Source: Lachnospiraceae bacterium (GTDB taxonomy: Bacteria > Bacillota > Clostridia > Lachnospirales > Lachnospiraceae). Taken from it: a stretch of DNA of 64,000 nucleotides. Position 1 is the stretch's first letter. Every line of letters starts with the position of its first letter. The translations under genes and the position numbers were made by a program. Location: positions 186,001 to 250,000 of the forward strand of contig NBBL01000002.1 in the NCBI GenBank assembly GCA_002892395.1, given 5' to 3'. The notes beneath the pieces are model-generated. The model was not told the origin of the DNA. It searched no databases and worked only from the letters and a program-made list of their open reading frames with translations. This document shows positions 24,588 through 33,600 of the stretch, piece after piece.

Positions 24588-24749
24588 TTAATTCATAATG
24601 CAATTTTCTCTTGATACAAATAATAAAACACCCAATATCAAGGTAAATAAAAAGAACGTTGCGTCCCACTCAATAGGGACTGTCAACGCTCCAAGTACGA
24701 TAAATATAATTCTGTATATCTTATTCTTAATTAAGTCTCGCCTCAACAT
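24588..24749 (-). CDS. Small two-helix membrane protein (53 aa)
   Basis: ATG 24749 lies behind GAGGAGAAAGATA and overlaps the end of the upstream gene. The sequence is basic at the start (LRRDLIKNKIYR), then two hydrophobic spans (IIFIVLGALTVP and TFFLFTLILGVLLFV) joined by IEWDA. The function is unknown. Confidence 0.6.
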   Translation of the reverse strand: MLRRDLIKNKIYRIIFIVLGALTVPIEWDATFFLFTLILGVLLFVSRENCIMN

Positions 24750-24948
24750 TATCTTTCTCCTCTTTTGACTTTGCTATGCCAGCTGCTACATCATCCATTT
24801 TCACCATGATCCCGGCTTCTTTGAACTTTCCGTATGCTTTGGCTGTAGCACAGTGTTCAATGCATTTCATGATGCGATCTACCAAAGCATATAAACATAC
24901 ATAAGAAATAAGAAACATAATGATAATCTGAATAACTGTAAAATTCAT
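24727..24948 (-). CDS. Small membrane protein (73 aa)
   Basis: One N-terminal membrane helix (VIQIIIMFLISYVCLYALV) and a charged helical tail (GIAKSKEEKDNVEARL). It overlaps the next gene by 23 bases. The function is unknown. Confidence 0.6.
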   Translation of the reverse strand: MNFTVIQIIIMFLISYVCLYALVDRIMKCIEHCATAKAYGKFKEAGIMVKMDDVAAGIAKSKEEKDNVEARLN

Positions 24949-24952
24949 AAAT

Positions 24953-25651
24953 TTAATCCTCCTTACTTAAATCAACTCCGATGATATACTGTTTGACCCG
25001 GCCACAAGTCAACTCAGAATATGGAAGAGTCTCAATCCACTTACAGAATTCTCGCCACTCGTCCAGTTTGTGATCCTTACGGGATTTATAAATATTCGCC
25101 AGAACTTCATAGTTCATCATGACATTACGAGTCTGGTTATAGCTGCTCGGAAGAAGCTGGATCATCTGCCACCAGTATTTCTTGTCTTTGGTTTCAACAT
25201 AAGCCTCTCTACTTACATTTAGATAATCGATTAAGGCCTCGACTCCAAGTATAGACACATCAATCAAATGATCCGTCGAGAAATCCTCCAACGTAAACTC
25301 TTTTTCGGCAATCTTGTGCATCGTACTGCAAGAGTTTACAACAGTACCGATCTTGTAAGTATTGAACTCTTTCCACCAATATAAAGGTGCTGTAATCCGT
25401 ACGTACACCGGCATCATTCTCATAAATTTTCTATGATCTGTACCTGAATTAGATAAACGTTGCATGAGTGAGCGGTCGTTTTGACCTAAACAGTAGCCGT
25501 TTTTATGTCCACATTCCATACAAAATGATCCATCTTGTCTACAGGTATGACTATCACTCTTATCCCAGCTATTCATAGGGTTACGCATACCCTCAATAAT
25601 AAACTCCATCTGCTCCGGGCTCGCCAGAACCACATTTTCGAATTTAATCAT
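24953..25651 (-). CDS. Divergent ThyX-like protein with cysteine cluster
   Basis: 232 residues. The segment VRITAPLYWWKEFNTYKIGT, then VNSCSTMHKI, has the layout of thymidylate synthase ThyX (I.AP.....WFRHR..S.NE.S.RY) with the RHR signature replaced. Helical regions on both sides also fit that fold. An N-terminal insert HTCRQDGSFCMECGHKNGYC could bind zinc. It sits in the nucleotide-metabolism block near MazG. Loss of the flavin/nucleotide signature makes a changed or lost activity likely. The ThyX link is inference from pattern only. Confidence 0.5.
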   Translation of the reverse strand: MIKFENVVLASPEQMEFIIEGMRNPMNSWDKSDSHTCRQDGSFCMECGHKNGYCLGQNDRSLMQRLSNSGTDHRKFMRMMPVYVRITAPLYWWKEFNTYKIGTVVNSCSTMHKIAEKEFTLEDFSTDHLIDVSILGVEALIDYLNVSREAYVETKDKKYWWQMIQLLPSSYNQTRNVMMNYEVLANIYKSRKDHKLDEWREFCKWIETLPYSELTCGRVKQYIIGVDLSKED

Positions 25652-25671
25652 TTCTAATCTCCTTTCAGAAT

Positions 25672-25695
25672 ATCCAGACCCCCGCCAATCTGGAT
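25672..25695. other. Intergenic inverted repeat
   Basis: ATCCAGA and TCTGGAT flank a G-rich loop, upstream of the ThyX-like gene. No T-tract follows, so it is not a plain terminator; it may be an operator or RNA stem. Confidence 0.35.
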
Positions 25696-25734
25696 TGTTA
25701 TGTCCCTGTGTTTAGCATAGCCCACTTTTTATAA

Positions 25735-26208
25735 TTACTCTCCTTCCTTCTCATAAGGAATCTGGATCACATCTCCACCGGGAACCGTGACCGATTGCAT
25801 AAGCTGACCAGTTTCCTCATCAAAATAAATGTTATCCATTGCATGGTCCCACTCTTCGAACTGCTCAGCGATGTTTCTACCCTTTTCTTTTCGCATATTG
25901 ATAAGCTCATCATGAACCACACGTCTCCAGGATCTTGCAATCTCCATACGGCTCTGAGCAAGAATGTTGTACAGCCCGTTCTCAGTCACAAAGTTGACAG
26001 AACGTCTCTGACCTGCTACTACTAAAGGTAGTTTCAGCTTTTCGTCCTCTTCACACATTTCGAGCATTCTCCACTCGTTACCGCTGCTGTAGCCGATAGC
26101 ATGACTAATATCTTTTGCCTTGAACAGCGGAGCGTCCAGATCCCCATATACACTAAGACGCTTTCCTCCAAATGAAATACTTCCAGCAATTTTAATCTCT
26201 TTACTCAT
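25735..26208 (-). CDS. Bro-N domain (antirepressor-like) protein
   Basis: 157 residues. The Bro-N fold is shown by APLFKAKDISHAIGYSSGNE, then KLKLPLVVAGQRRSVNFVTE and GLYNILAQSRMEIARSWRRV. Bro-N proteins bind DNA and often act as phage antirepressors or regulators. There is no C-terminal Ant or KilA domain; the tail is acidic. It overlaps the MazG gene by four bases. Confidence 0.8.
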   Translation of the reverse strand: MSKEIKIAGSISFGGKRLSVYGDLDAPLFKAKDISHAIGYSSGNEWRMLEMCEEDEKLKLPLVVAGQRRSVNFVTENGLYNILAQSRMEIARSWRRVVHDELINMRKEKGRNIAEQFEEWDHAMDNIYFDEETGQLMQSVTVPGGDVIQIPYEKEGE

Positions 26209-26525
26209 CTCTGTTTGTTCCTTTCTCTTTGTAATTTTATATCCATAGCTTTCTGTAATTCTTCCTGCGTAATATCAAAAATGGACTTAAGGAATTCCAG
26301 ACAAATATAAGCATCTGCCATCTCTTCCAAAAGTCCAATTCTATTATCATAGCCACGAATCTGTTTACTGATTGCCTGCGTAAGTTCTGCAAACTCTTCC
26401 ATGGCAATCGTACACTTTAATTTCCACGGCTGACTCTCAACGCTTCTTCTGATGATTCTTCTCCGCTCTTTATCTGACAACTCGACATTGCTTTTCATGC
26501 ACTGGACAAATCTACTTCGATCCAT
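26205..26525 (-). CDS. MazG-like nucleotide pyrophosphohydrolase
   Basis: 106 residues from ATG 26525, which overlaps the stop of the upstream gene. MEEFAELTQAISKQIRGYDN, then LLEEMADAYICLEFL, is the MazG metal-binding helix pair (ExxE and ExxD). It would hydrolyse NTPs or alarmones such as (p)ppGpp to tune host metabolism during infection. Confidence 0.8.
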   Translation of the reverse strand: MDRSRFVQCMKSNVELSDKERRRIIRRSVESQPWKLKCTIAMEEFAELTQAISKQIRGYDNRIGLLEEMADAYICLEFLKSIFDITQEELQKAMDIKLQRERNKQR

Positions 26526-27387
26526 TGGTCGCCACCATCCGAGCTTTCGCAGCTTCTTTACGTTCCTTGTACTCGGTTTCATCGATCTCGGCCAAGCCAT
26601 TCGGAGCTTCTTTGAAATATCTGTTGATTGCCACCTTTTCCATAGACGGAGTGATTGTGTACAGAATTCCGACGGTATCATAATCACCTTTAGCTGGATC
26701 TACAAGGAAATCCTCCGTATAAATCTTAAAAGCTCTATCGGCTGGCATGTAGGGCATAGTGATAGGATACAGTTCATCCATAACAGTAGCAATCATTTCG
26801 CTGTGATAAGGTTCATTGAGATTGTTAATGTTGACGCCGTGATAGCGATCTACATCTCTGTATTTAATTGTACCGTCCGCATATACACATTTGAATAAAG
26901 AACTCATTCGCTTACACTGATAGTTACGCTCTTCTCCCTTCAGACCACTCATATCAGAAATATCAATCCACACATCGTCCGTATTCTCAATCGGAAGAAG
27001 TGGTTTGTTATTGATGAGTCGATTCAGAATAGCCTTAGTCAACCCAATACTGAATCCGGAATGGCCGTCCTCACACAGAGAGCTAAAGGCTTTCAATGCA
27101 CTTTCATAGCAAGCACAACCATAGTCCCACTCTCCGTCTTTTCTGTCTGGCTTTTCACGGCGGCAGGCAATAGCTACCTCATTTTCAGCCCAACGCTCAA
27201 GATTGGATTTCTCACGGCAGAAACTGATAGAGCGGTTATAGTCATCTATGTACTCATTTGCGAATATCTTTCTGCAATCGCTTCCAAACACCTCCGCAAT
27301 CTCTGGAAGATTTTCGCATAACCATTCATAGCCTCGTCGCACATTGAACCGATGACACTCCAGATATTGATCATACTGAAAACTCAT
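26512..27387 (-). CDS. Conserved phage protein (291 aa)
   Basis: Soluble, with an N-terminal helical half rich in cysteine and charge (YGCACYESALKAFSSLCEDG followed by HSGFSIGLTKAIL) and a C-terminal half with DVWIDISDMSG, KCVYADGTIKYRDVDRY and YPITMPYMPADRAFKIYTED. The family seems common in Clostridia phages, but no function was recognised. It overlaps genes on both sides. Confidence 0.6.
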   Translation of the reverse strand: MSFQYDQYLECHRFNVRRGYEWLCENLPEIAEVFGSDCRKIFANEYIDDYNRSISFCREKSNLERWAENEVAIACRREKPDRKDGEWDYGCACYESALKAFSSLCEDGHSGFSIGLTKAILNRLINNKPLLPIENTDDVWIDISDMSGLKGEERNYQCKRMSSLFKCVYADGTIKYRDVDRYHGVNINNLNEPYHSEMIATVMDELYPITMPYMPADRAFKIYTEDFLVDPAKGDYDTVGILYTITPSMEKVAINRYFKEAPNGLAEIDETEYKERKEAAKARMVATNGSK

Positions 27388-27560
27388 TTTTTATCGCCAT
27401 CCTTTTTCATGATCAATTTCTTGTAAAGTTCCATAGCCTCCTCACCTTGGAATGCATTGATAATCTCGACGGACTGATTCATCCTTTTTCTCCCGACAAT
27501 CAGAACTCCCGTATTATTTTTGTTCGAGAAATCGACACTAACTAAAATGCTATCTACCAT
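27384..27560 (-). CDS. Small phage protein (58 aa)
   Basis: ATG 27560 behind GGAGGCTGAAA. SILVSVDFSNKNNTGVLIVG resembles the first strands of an RNase-H-like fold, but the protein is too short to judge. It overlaps the upstream gene by 11 bases. Confidence 0.5.
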   Translation of the reverse strand: MVDSILVSVDFSNKNNTGVLIVGRKRMNQSVEIINAFQGEEAMELYKKLIMKKDGDKK

Positions 27561-27714
27561 TTTCAGCCTCCTTCCAGCAAATAGGTTTATATGAATTGGC
27601 ATTCATAGGTTCAGCCAAACATTCGTTACACGGATCAAATTTTTCTTCGAGATCCTTATACTCACAGGTTTTGCAATAGGTTTTGAAATCAACCTCTTTG
27701 TAAATATTTTCCAT
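27550..27714 (-). CDS. Small cysteine-rich (zinc-type) protein (54 aa)
   Basis: ATG 27714 behind GAGGTG. CKTCEYKDLEEKFDPCNEC, with a further cysteine near the end, suggests one zinc site. The function is unknown. Confidence 0.55.
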   Translation of the reverse strand: MENIYKEVDFKTYCKTCEYKDLEEKFDPCNECLAEPMNANSYKPICWKEAENGR

Positions 27715-27722
27715 ATTGCACC

Positions 27723-28940
27723 TCATTCCCACTTTACGTATTTAGTTTCATTAAATGTTTTCTTGTCTTTCAATGCTTTACCGATAGCAAGATCAATACC
27801 AGACCTGGATTTCAAATGATAATAATATAGATCGGTATATGGCGTATTCATTCGATCTATCCGGCCAGCAGACTGTGTCATGATCTTATACGAATAATTC
27901 TGAGAATAGAATATAATCGTGTCTGTCGTAATACAGTTCCATCCTTCAGCCCCGGCATTGTACTGAACTAAATATACCCATGCATCGCTAGTCGGCACTG
28001 GCTGATGTTTGTGACCGTTCCACTCTCCGACTTCGTATCCAGAAAATATCTCTTTCAGAAGTTCAAGCTCATAATCAAAATTGTAGAATATAATCGCTTT
28101 CGGATTCTTCTCCACAATTTCGAGTAAAGCTATTTGTCTGGACTGATCTGTATTTACAATTTTTCTCCACACATAGCACAGACCGGCAGCATTGATAATT
28201 GGTTCTTTTTTAAACGGATCCCATCTGGTTTTTCCGGCATCTTTATACCTTTCGATATTGTACTTGACATAAATATCCTCATGGTGCGAAACTGTCTGGC
28301 GCTTAAAATCCATATTCACCAAGATTTTGTTTCGCAATCGAATCAATCTACCAGTATTCAAATATCGGTCAACTTTAGGAAATTTGCTAAATCGGCTATA
28401 GACTATATGCTCTCTTATAAATTCACTTCTGTTTTTATAAAATCCGTTAGCCACAAACACTGGAATATAATCCTGCCAGGTATCACCAGGTGTTGCAGAT
28501 AACAGTATCCACTCATTTACCCTAGCTATTTTCAAGAATGCCTTAACCCAGGTTCCAGAGCCTATCACACGCTGCTCATCAAATATAAAGAAAGCGTCCT
28601 TAACATCTGCGTACTTCTTGATATTATTCCAGGAATCAATCACAACCTTATTGGTATACAAATTCTCACATTTATCCGTTGATAATAGAAATGGCGAGAG
28701 TTCCTCTTCCCATTCAAAGGTATCTCGTTTCCTGGCAGTTGTGATTATGTACAGATCCTTAATGTTCACATCATCCATAGGAACATACTCATCTGTTCCA
28801 AGTTCCCCACCGTTTCGAACATAATAGTAGGCCAGCGAAGTTCTGGATTTTCCACTACCAACACCGCCACAAAGTATGCAGCCGTTTCGCATTCGTCGTA
28901 CAGCCTCTTCCTGATAGGCTCGTAATTCTACGCCCGCCAT
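27723..28940 (-). CDS. SF2 DNA helicase
   Basis: 405 residues from ATG 28940 (TGATG overlap with the upstream stop). Motifs in order: Q-like LRAYQEEAV, Walker A GGVGSGKSRT, DExx-type FIFDEQR, motif III LLSATPGDTWQDY, motif V YNAGAEGWNC and motif VI QSAGRIDRMNTPY. It is close to SNF2/UvsW-type phage helicases and lies downstream of the replication genes. Confidence 0.9.
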   Translation of the reverse strand: MAGVELRAYQEEAVRRMRNGCILCGGVGSGKSRTSLAYYYVRNGGELGTDEYVPMDDVNIKDLYIITTARKRDTFEWEEELSPFLLSTDKCENLYTNKVVIDSWNNIKKYADVKDAFFIFDEQRVIGSGTWVKAFLKIARVNEWILLSATPGDTWQDYIPVFVANGFYKNRSEFIREHIVYSRFSKFPKVDRYLNTGRLIRLRNKILVNMDFKRQTVSHHEDIYVKYNIERYKDAGKTRWDPFKKEPIINAAGLCYVWRKIVNTDQSRQIALLEIVEKNPKAIIFYNFDYELELLKEIFSGYEVGEWNGHKHQPVPTSDAWVYLVQYNAGAEGWNCITTDTIIFYSQNYSYKIMTQSAGRIDRMNTPYTDLYYYHLKSRSGIDLAIGKALKDKKTFNETKYVKWE

Positions 28941-29233
28941 CACACACCTTTCATGACGAATCCATCTTCTACCTCGACCTCATAGCCATCGCCCTTCAGA
29001 TCTGCTTTGGGACCGTACAAGAGCATACAAGTCGTGATGGTTTCATCGCTCTGATTCTCTGAATGATAAAACTCATATAGGCAGTCCAGCACCTTTTTAG
29101 TGATAGATAGTTTACGGCAATCGTACACAACCTTACTTAAATCTGAAACGCCCATGATTTTAGCAACATTGTCATAAAGCTCGCTGATGCTGCACGTACA
29201 CTGCTCTTTTGGAATAGAATATCTTTTTTTCAT
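28940..29233 (-). CDS. Hypothetical phage protein (97 aa)
   Basis: Helical and soluble (ELYDNVAKIMGVSDLSKVVY, then KKVLDCLYEFYHSENQSDE). It lies between the methylase-like and helicase genes with overlapping ends. The function is unknown. Confidence 0.5.
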   Translation of the reverse strand: MKKRYSIPKEQCTCSISELYDNVAKIMGVSDLSKVVYDCRKLSITKKVLDCLYEFYHSENQSDETITTCMLLYGPKADLKGDGYEVEVEDGFVMKGV

Positions 29234-30132
29234 TCGTCATCACCCTTTCCAAATAACTTGTTAATCTGACGGAGCATTCTTCTCGTACTCCATACATCTG
29301 AGAAATACATAGGTGTGTACCAATAATTTTCGGATGAATCGTCCGTAGACATTGGATCGGTTATCGAGTTACCTATTTTTATAAATCCAGCCAATCCAAG
29401 AAGTGAGATTTGGATATAGCACATCAGTCCAACAATTTCATCAACGTCTTGTGCAACCACTAAAATATGATTCTGGTAGTTTCTCGGCGGATTGCAATGC
29501 TCAAGCTGTTTTCGTATTACATGCACGCCAGCGATTAAAGTTGCTCCAGCACCACAGCATGGATCGTTAATCGAAATATAACCATATTGCTCTATCTTCT
29601 CCAAAGCGTCTGTCGCCACTACTTCAGCCATAAGTTCGCACATATGATATGGTGTGAAAAATTGACCCGTCGAACAATTTCCAAGATTCAGCCGCATAAA
29701 TATTTTTCCTAGGAAATCCTGTTCCTGGTTCTGATCCAATGCCATGGTCGTGTACGCCACTAATTCCGGAAATATAGCCTGCTCTTCTTTTGAATACTGA
29801 TGAATGAGTATCAAATATCGCTTTTCTCTTTGGCCGTAGTTTTCCTTGTCCAAAACATTCGAGATGGAACATGCGTGAAGTAAAATATAATCTCTCCACA
29901 CGTCCCACGCTCGATGTCTGTATGTAAGTTTCTGAAAAGATTTTAAGAATTCATCCTCCCAGTCAATTTTCTGTTCCGATTTCTTAGTTACTTCCGGCGG
30001 TTTCTCATCCTCCTTTTTCGTATCACCGAAAGTTGGTTGCCATTTAGGTGGCGGTTCTTTTGCATTGAATGTTTTAGGCGCCATAGTCTTAATCTGCAGT
30101 TTTGACTTCGTTTTTTTCTTATTCCAAAACAT
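29230..30132 (-). CDS. N6-adenine methylase-like protein lacking NPPY
   Basis: 300 residues. A basic, proline-rich N-terminus is followed by a HsdM-type core: TGQFFTPYHMCELMAEVVAT, the SAM loop NDPCCGAGATLIAG, then an acidic strand end (VVAQDVDEIVGLMCYIQ) and LLGLAGFIKIGNSIT. The catalytic NPPF/Y motif expected after this is absent; the protein ends with YWYTPMYFSDVWSTRRML. It probably binds SAM or DNA without standard adenine methylation, or has an altered active site. Confidence 0.7.
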   Translation of the reverse strand: MFWNKKKTKSKLQIKTMAPKTFNAKEPPPKWQPTFGDTKKEDEKPPEVTKKSEQKIDWEDEFLKSFQKLTYRHRAWDVWRDYILLHACSISNVLDKENYGQREKRYLILIHQYSKEEQAIFPELVAYTTMALDQNQEQDFLGKIFMRLNLGNCSTGQFFTPYHMCELMAEVVATDALEKIEQYGYISINDPCCGAGATLIAGVHVIRKQLEHCNPPRNYQNHILVVAQDVDEIVGLMCYIQISLLGLAGFIKIGNSITDPMSTDDSSENYWYTPMYFSDVWSTRRMLRQINKLFGKGDDE

Positions 30133-30155
30133 AATTTTCTCCTTTCATAAAATAA

Positions 30156-30183
30156 GAGTGCCGGCTTTGACACCGACACCCTC
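30156..30183 (-). terminator. Hairpin after the SSB-like gene (weak terminator)
   Basis: GAGGGTGTCGGTG pairs with CGCCGGCACTC-type sequence (GAGGGTGTCGG / CCGGCACTC with mismatches), followed by TTATTTTATG. It separates the two halves of what elsewhere is the repeated element (TTCGCATAAATC upstream, TTTTATGAAAGGAG downstream). Confidence 0.5.
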
Positions 30184-30193
30184 AAAATATGAT

Positions 30194-30670
30194 TTATGCG
30201 AACGGCGGTTCCTCTTCGTCTGCATATTTCTCAGCAAACACATCCTCTTCAATCGTGACATACATGGTCTTTAGATATGCCTTGATACCGGATTTTCCAT
30301 TTATTTCCCACTTTGACGGGCTGATGACCAGATCGACATTTCTGATTTCAGCATAGTCAAGAGAAGATACAGACTCCTCATCAAGCTTTGTTTTAGCTCT
30401 TCTGGTAACTATATATACATTCGGTGGAATGTTATTGAATCGAACTGCTACCTGAATATAGTGAAGAGGCGCTTCATCCTCGTCTCTCGGCGGAAGGATT
30501 CTCACATTCCATCCGTCTTCGCCAAGTTTCTGTGCTTGGTCTGCATCCTGGATCACAACGCAGAAATTACGGTTACCAGCTCTATTGTACTTAGTCTCCT
30601 CTCCTCTGAAATTTCTAAACAGAATACGAGCATTTTCAATAATCAGCTCATTTACATTTGCTCTTGCCAT
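30194..30670 (-). CDS. Single-stranded DNA-binding-like protein
   Basis: 158 residues from ATG 30670. A beta-rich protein ([18 protein letters not shown], then [20 protein letters not shown], and [19 protein letters not shown]) with an acidic C-terminal tail ([12 protein letters not shown]) typical of SSB and gp2.5-type proteins. It follows the DNA polymerase gene, which fits a replication role. The fold is inferred from composition and context. Confidence 0.6.
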   Translation of the reverse strand: MARANVNELIIENARILFRNFRGEETKYNRAGNRNFCVVIQDADQAQKLGEDGWNVRILPPRDEDEAPLHYIQVAVRFNNIPPNVYIVTRRAKTKLDEESVSSLDYAEIRNVDLVISPSKWEINGKSGIKAYLKTMYVTIEEDVFAEKYADEEEPPFA

Positions 30671-30684
30671 GATTAAATTCTCCT

Positions 30685-33600
30685 TTATTTTTTCTGATTT
30701 TCCGGCGGATTCATTGCGTGTTTCATCACAATATCTGAAATATCGCAATCAACATCGGCATCATTTGCGCCAAGCTCTGGAACATACGGATCATCAGACA
30801 CAAACCATTCAAAGTCACCGTACTGCGAAATAGTTTTTACAGCCTCGTCAACTAACTTGTCGTAATAGGATCGATCAATGCCGTCTTCCTTGCCGAGCTC
30901 TTTGACCATTTCTGATTCCATCCAGCGATAACCTTTGGAACCGGTTGCAGCATAGTAACGACCGTCTTTTTCTCTCATCAGAAGTCCAGCACCATATCCA
31001 CCTTTCATCGGACAGAATTGACCAACCTTTCCAATAAAGTGATAATCGTGTCCTTTTTCAATCAATGGAGTAAGCTTCTGGCAAGTGGATTCAAGCGTAG
31101 TATCGGATAACAGCCCCTTCTTATAGTCACTCTCTGCCTTGCTGAATTCTTTTTCTTCCTTGCTGACGTCCGGCAGCTCCTCATTCAGATCCAAATATAA
31201 AGAGCTGCTCACAGATTTGGTCTCGCACATATCTTCAAATGCGATGTCTTCTCTGCTGAACAGCTTCTTAAATACATATGGAATCTGGAACTGAGTGCCT
31301 GTTGCCGTCCATTTTCCACCTTTCTTTTTATTGTCGTCAGGGACATAACCATACATCTTCTGGCATTCTTCCGCCGATTTGTATTTTGCGATATATACGG
31401 CATCATTGACCAGGCACATACGATCGTACGTAGCCTCGTGTTCAAATGTATATCCGTATCTCTCACCAAAGTCCATAACAAACTGAATGATCTCCGGTGT
31501 GGCATCTGGGATCTTAATAGAGTCAGTCTTAATATGCGCAACCTGAAATCCACGCTTCAGAACCTCATTCTTAAGGTCAATCATGAACAATGCTCCGCGT
31601 TTTGCTACAATGTTGTCGATGTTTCTTGGATCACGGAATGGATTATCAAAGGATGCCGATGTGAGACCATATACTGAATTGATAGCCGTCTTCAGTGCAT
31701 TGGCAAGATCTTTTGATGTTATTTCGCCATCGATAACTCTCTGAATATACGGAATAAGCTTTCCATCCAGCATGGTATTAACAATATCCCAAGCCTCATG
31801 CTTAATACTTACTCGGCCCTCAACAATATCGCGGAATGCCTTCGTAAATCTAGGTCCAAACAGAACCTCAGCAATGGCACTATGCGGATGCATTGACGAA
31901 ATATCCAGAAGTGCTGCATTTCCATACATGCCCGGAAATCCTTGTGCAAATCCACCTTCGCCTACATCTTCACCGCGATATGTTGATTTCCCGTGATCAA
32001 ATTTATATCCCGGAAAATATGGAAGAATGCTGTGGGATTCAAATGGAACTCCGTTTTTACCATTGTACTGCCAACCATAGTGAGGCTCTTCCATCATCTT
32101 AGGGCAGGTTTCCTTAAGGAAATCCATACTATCTTTATCTAGTGACTCCACAGGCTCCGCCAGATTTCTGTAATGGAACTCTGACTGTGGTTTCCGGTTG
32201 TTTCCAAATATAATTCTGGTTGTCAGGGAGTTCGTCGTATCATTAACAGTCATCTCTGCTAAATCAGCCAGAATCTGTCGTGCTGTCCAGTCAGCCTCAA
32301 GATAATTAAAGGCCGCCTCAGTAGCAATAACATCGTTATCACAATACTCAGCGACCTTAATCCAAAGTTCTTCCGAAACCGGTTGATCCCATGGAAGACC
32401 AAGCTCCTTGTGATGCGTTCCAGCCTTGATGATCCTTACTTTTTCGTCGGAGAATCCTTTTTTTTTGAGATTATCATCAGTGAGGTTTCCCATCTCGATT
32501 TCCAATTTCTTAAGACTCTTCTTATTACCAGCCGAAGCGAAATCATACACATCCGTATAGGATACGTTGTACGCCTCTCCAAAGAAACAGTTCGGACTTC
32601 CATTAATGATTTTCTGTGAAAGATTATAGAGCTGTTCGTTTGTATAACCCATCAACCTTGCATACAGAATGTGGTTATCATATCTCCGGCAGTTGAAGCC
32701 GACCAGTCTGAACCGCATCAGCTCCTCGATCTCACTCTGAGACGGGTTAATCATTCTTACAACAGGCTTTCCTTCACCTTCAATCTTCCAGTTTACAAGA
32801 AATAAGTTTGGAAAAACCTCAATATCATAGAATACCAGCTTTGCATCATCGTTTTTCACCGCTGTGGACGGATCCGCGGATTTAAACGACATCTTGTTGA
32901 CTAACTTAATACAGTAATCCGCCTGATGAGTGCTATTCGCTGCAAATGCTAATACTGCATTGCGCATATCTGTGACGTCATACTTCAAATCACTTCCATA
33001 CGCATCTTCTAGTATCTTGTAGATAAAATCGATACTGGGCTTAGTCGCAGGATGTATCTCTTTATTAAGATTTCGTTTGATCAGTGTTCTAAGCCCTTTC
33101 TCGCTCTTGATCGCTTCAAAATTTACCATTTTTTGTTCTCCTTTCATCGGTAAACCTGAGCTAATTGTTGCGATAGGCAAATGATTACACTTTGACAGCA
33201 TACGCCGCAAAGAGCTTTTGCCCGTGAACACCTTAACTTCAACATGGTCGTCATACACTCTGCTAAGCTGCGTCGGATTACCGGTATAAATATAATGAAG
33301 ATGTATACCTTGTCCTGATTTACTAAGCTCGGCATAGGTTGGCGGCCACTTACTTGCTTCTGCTAAATTCTTTTCAAATGACTTGTTTCCGGATTCGTCT
33401 GGAATATCAAAGTCAATCACAATATGATTCTCCGGAACTTTCACATAATGAAGTTTTTTCGTATCGATTCCAGATAATTTCGTGCGAACAGAATCCCATT
33501 TTTTCTGAGGTGTTTCGTTTTTTGAAGCATACTGCGCAGGGCATTCCGAACACACATCATCAAATATAGATTCAGTGCTATCGAACTGAATCAGTGCCGG

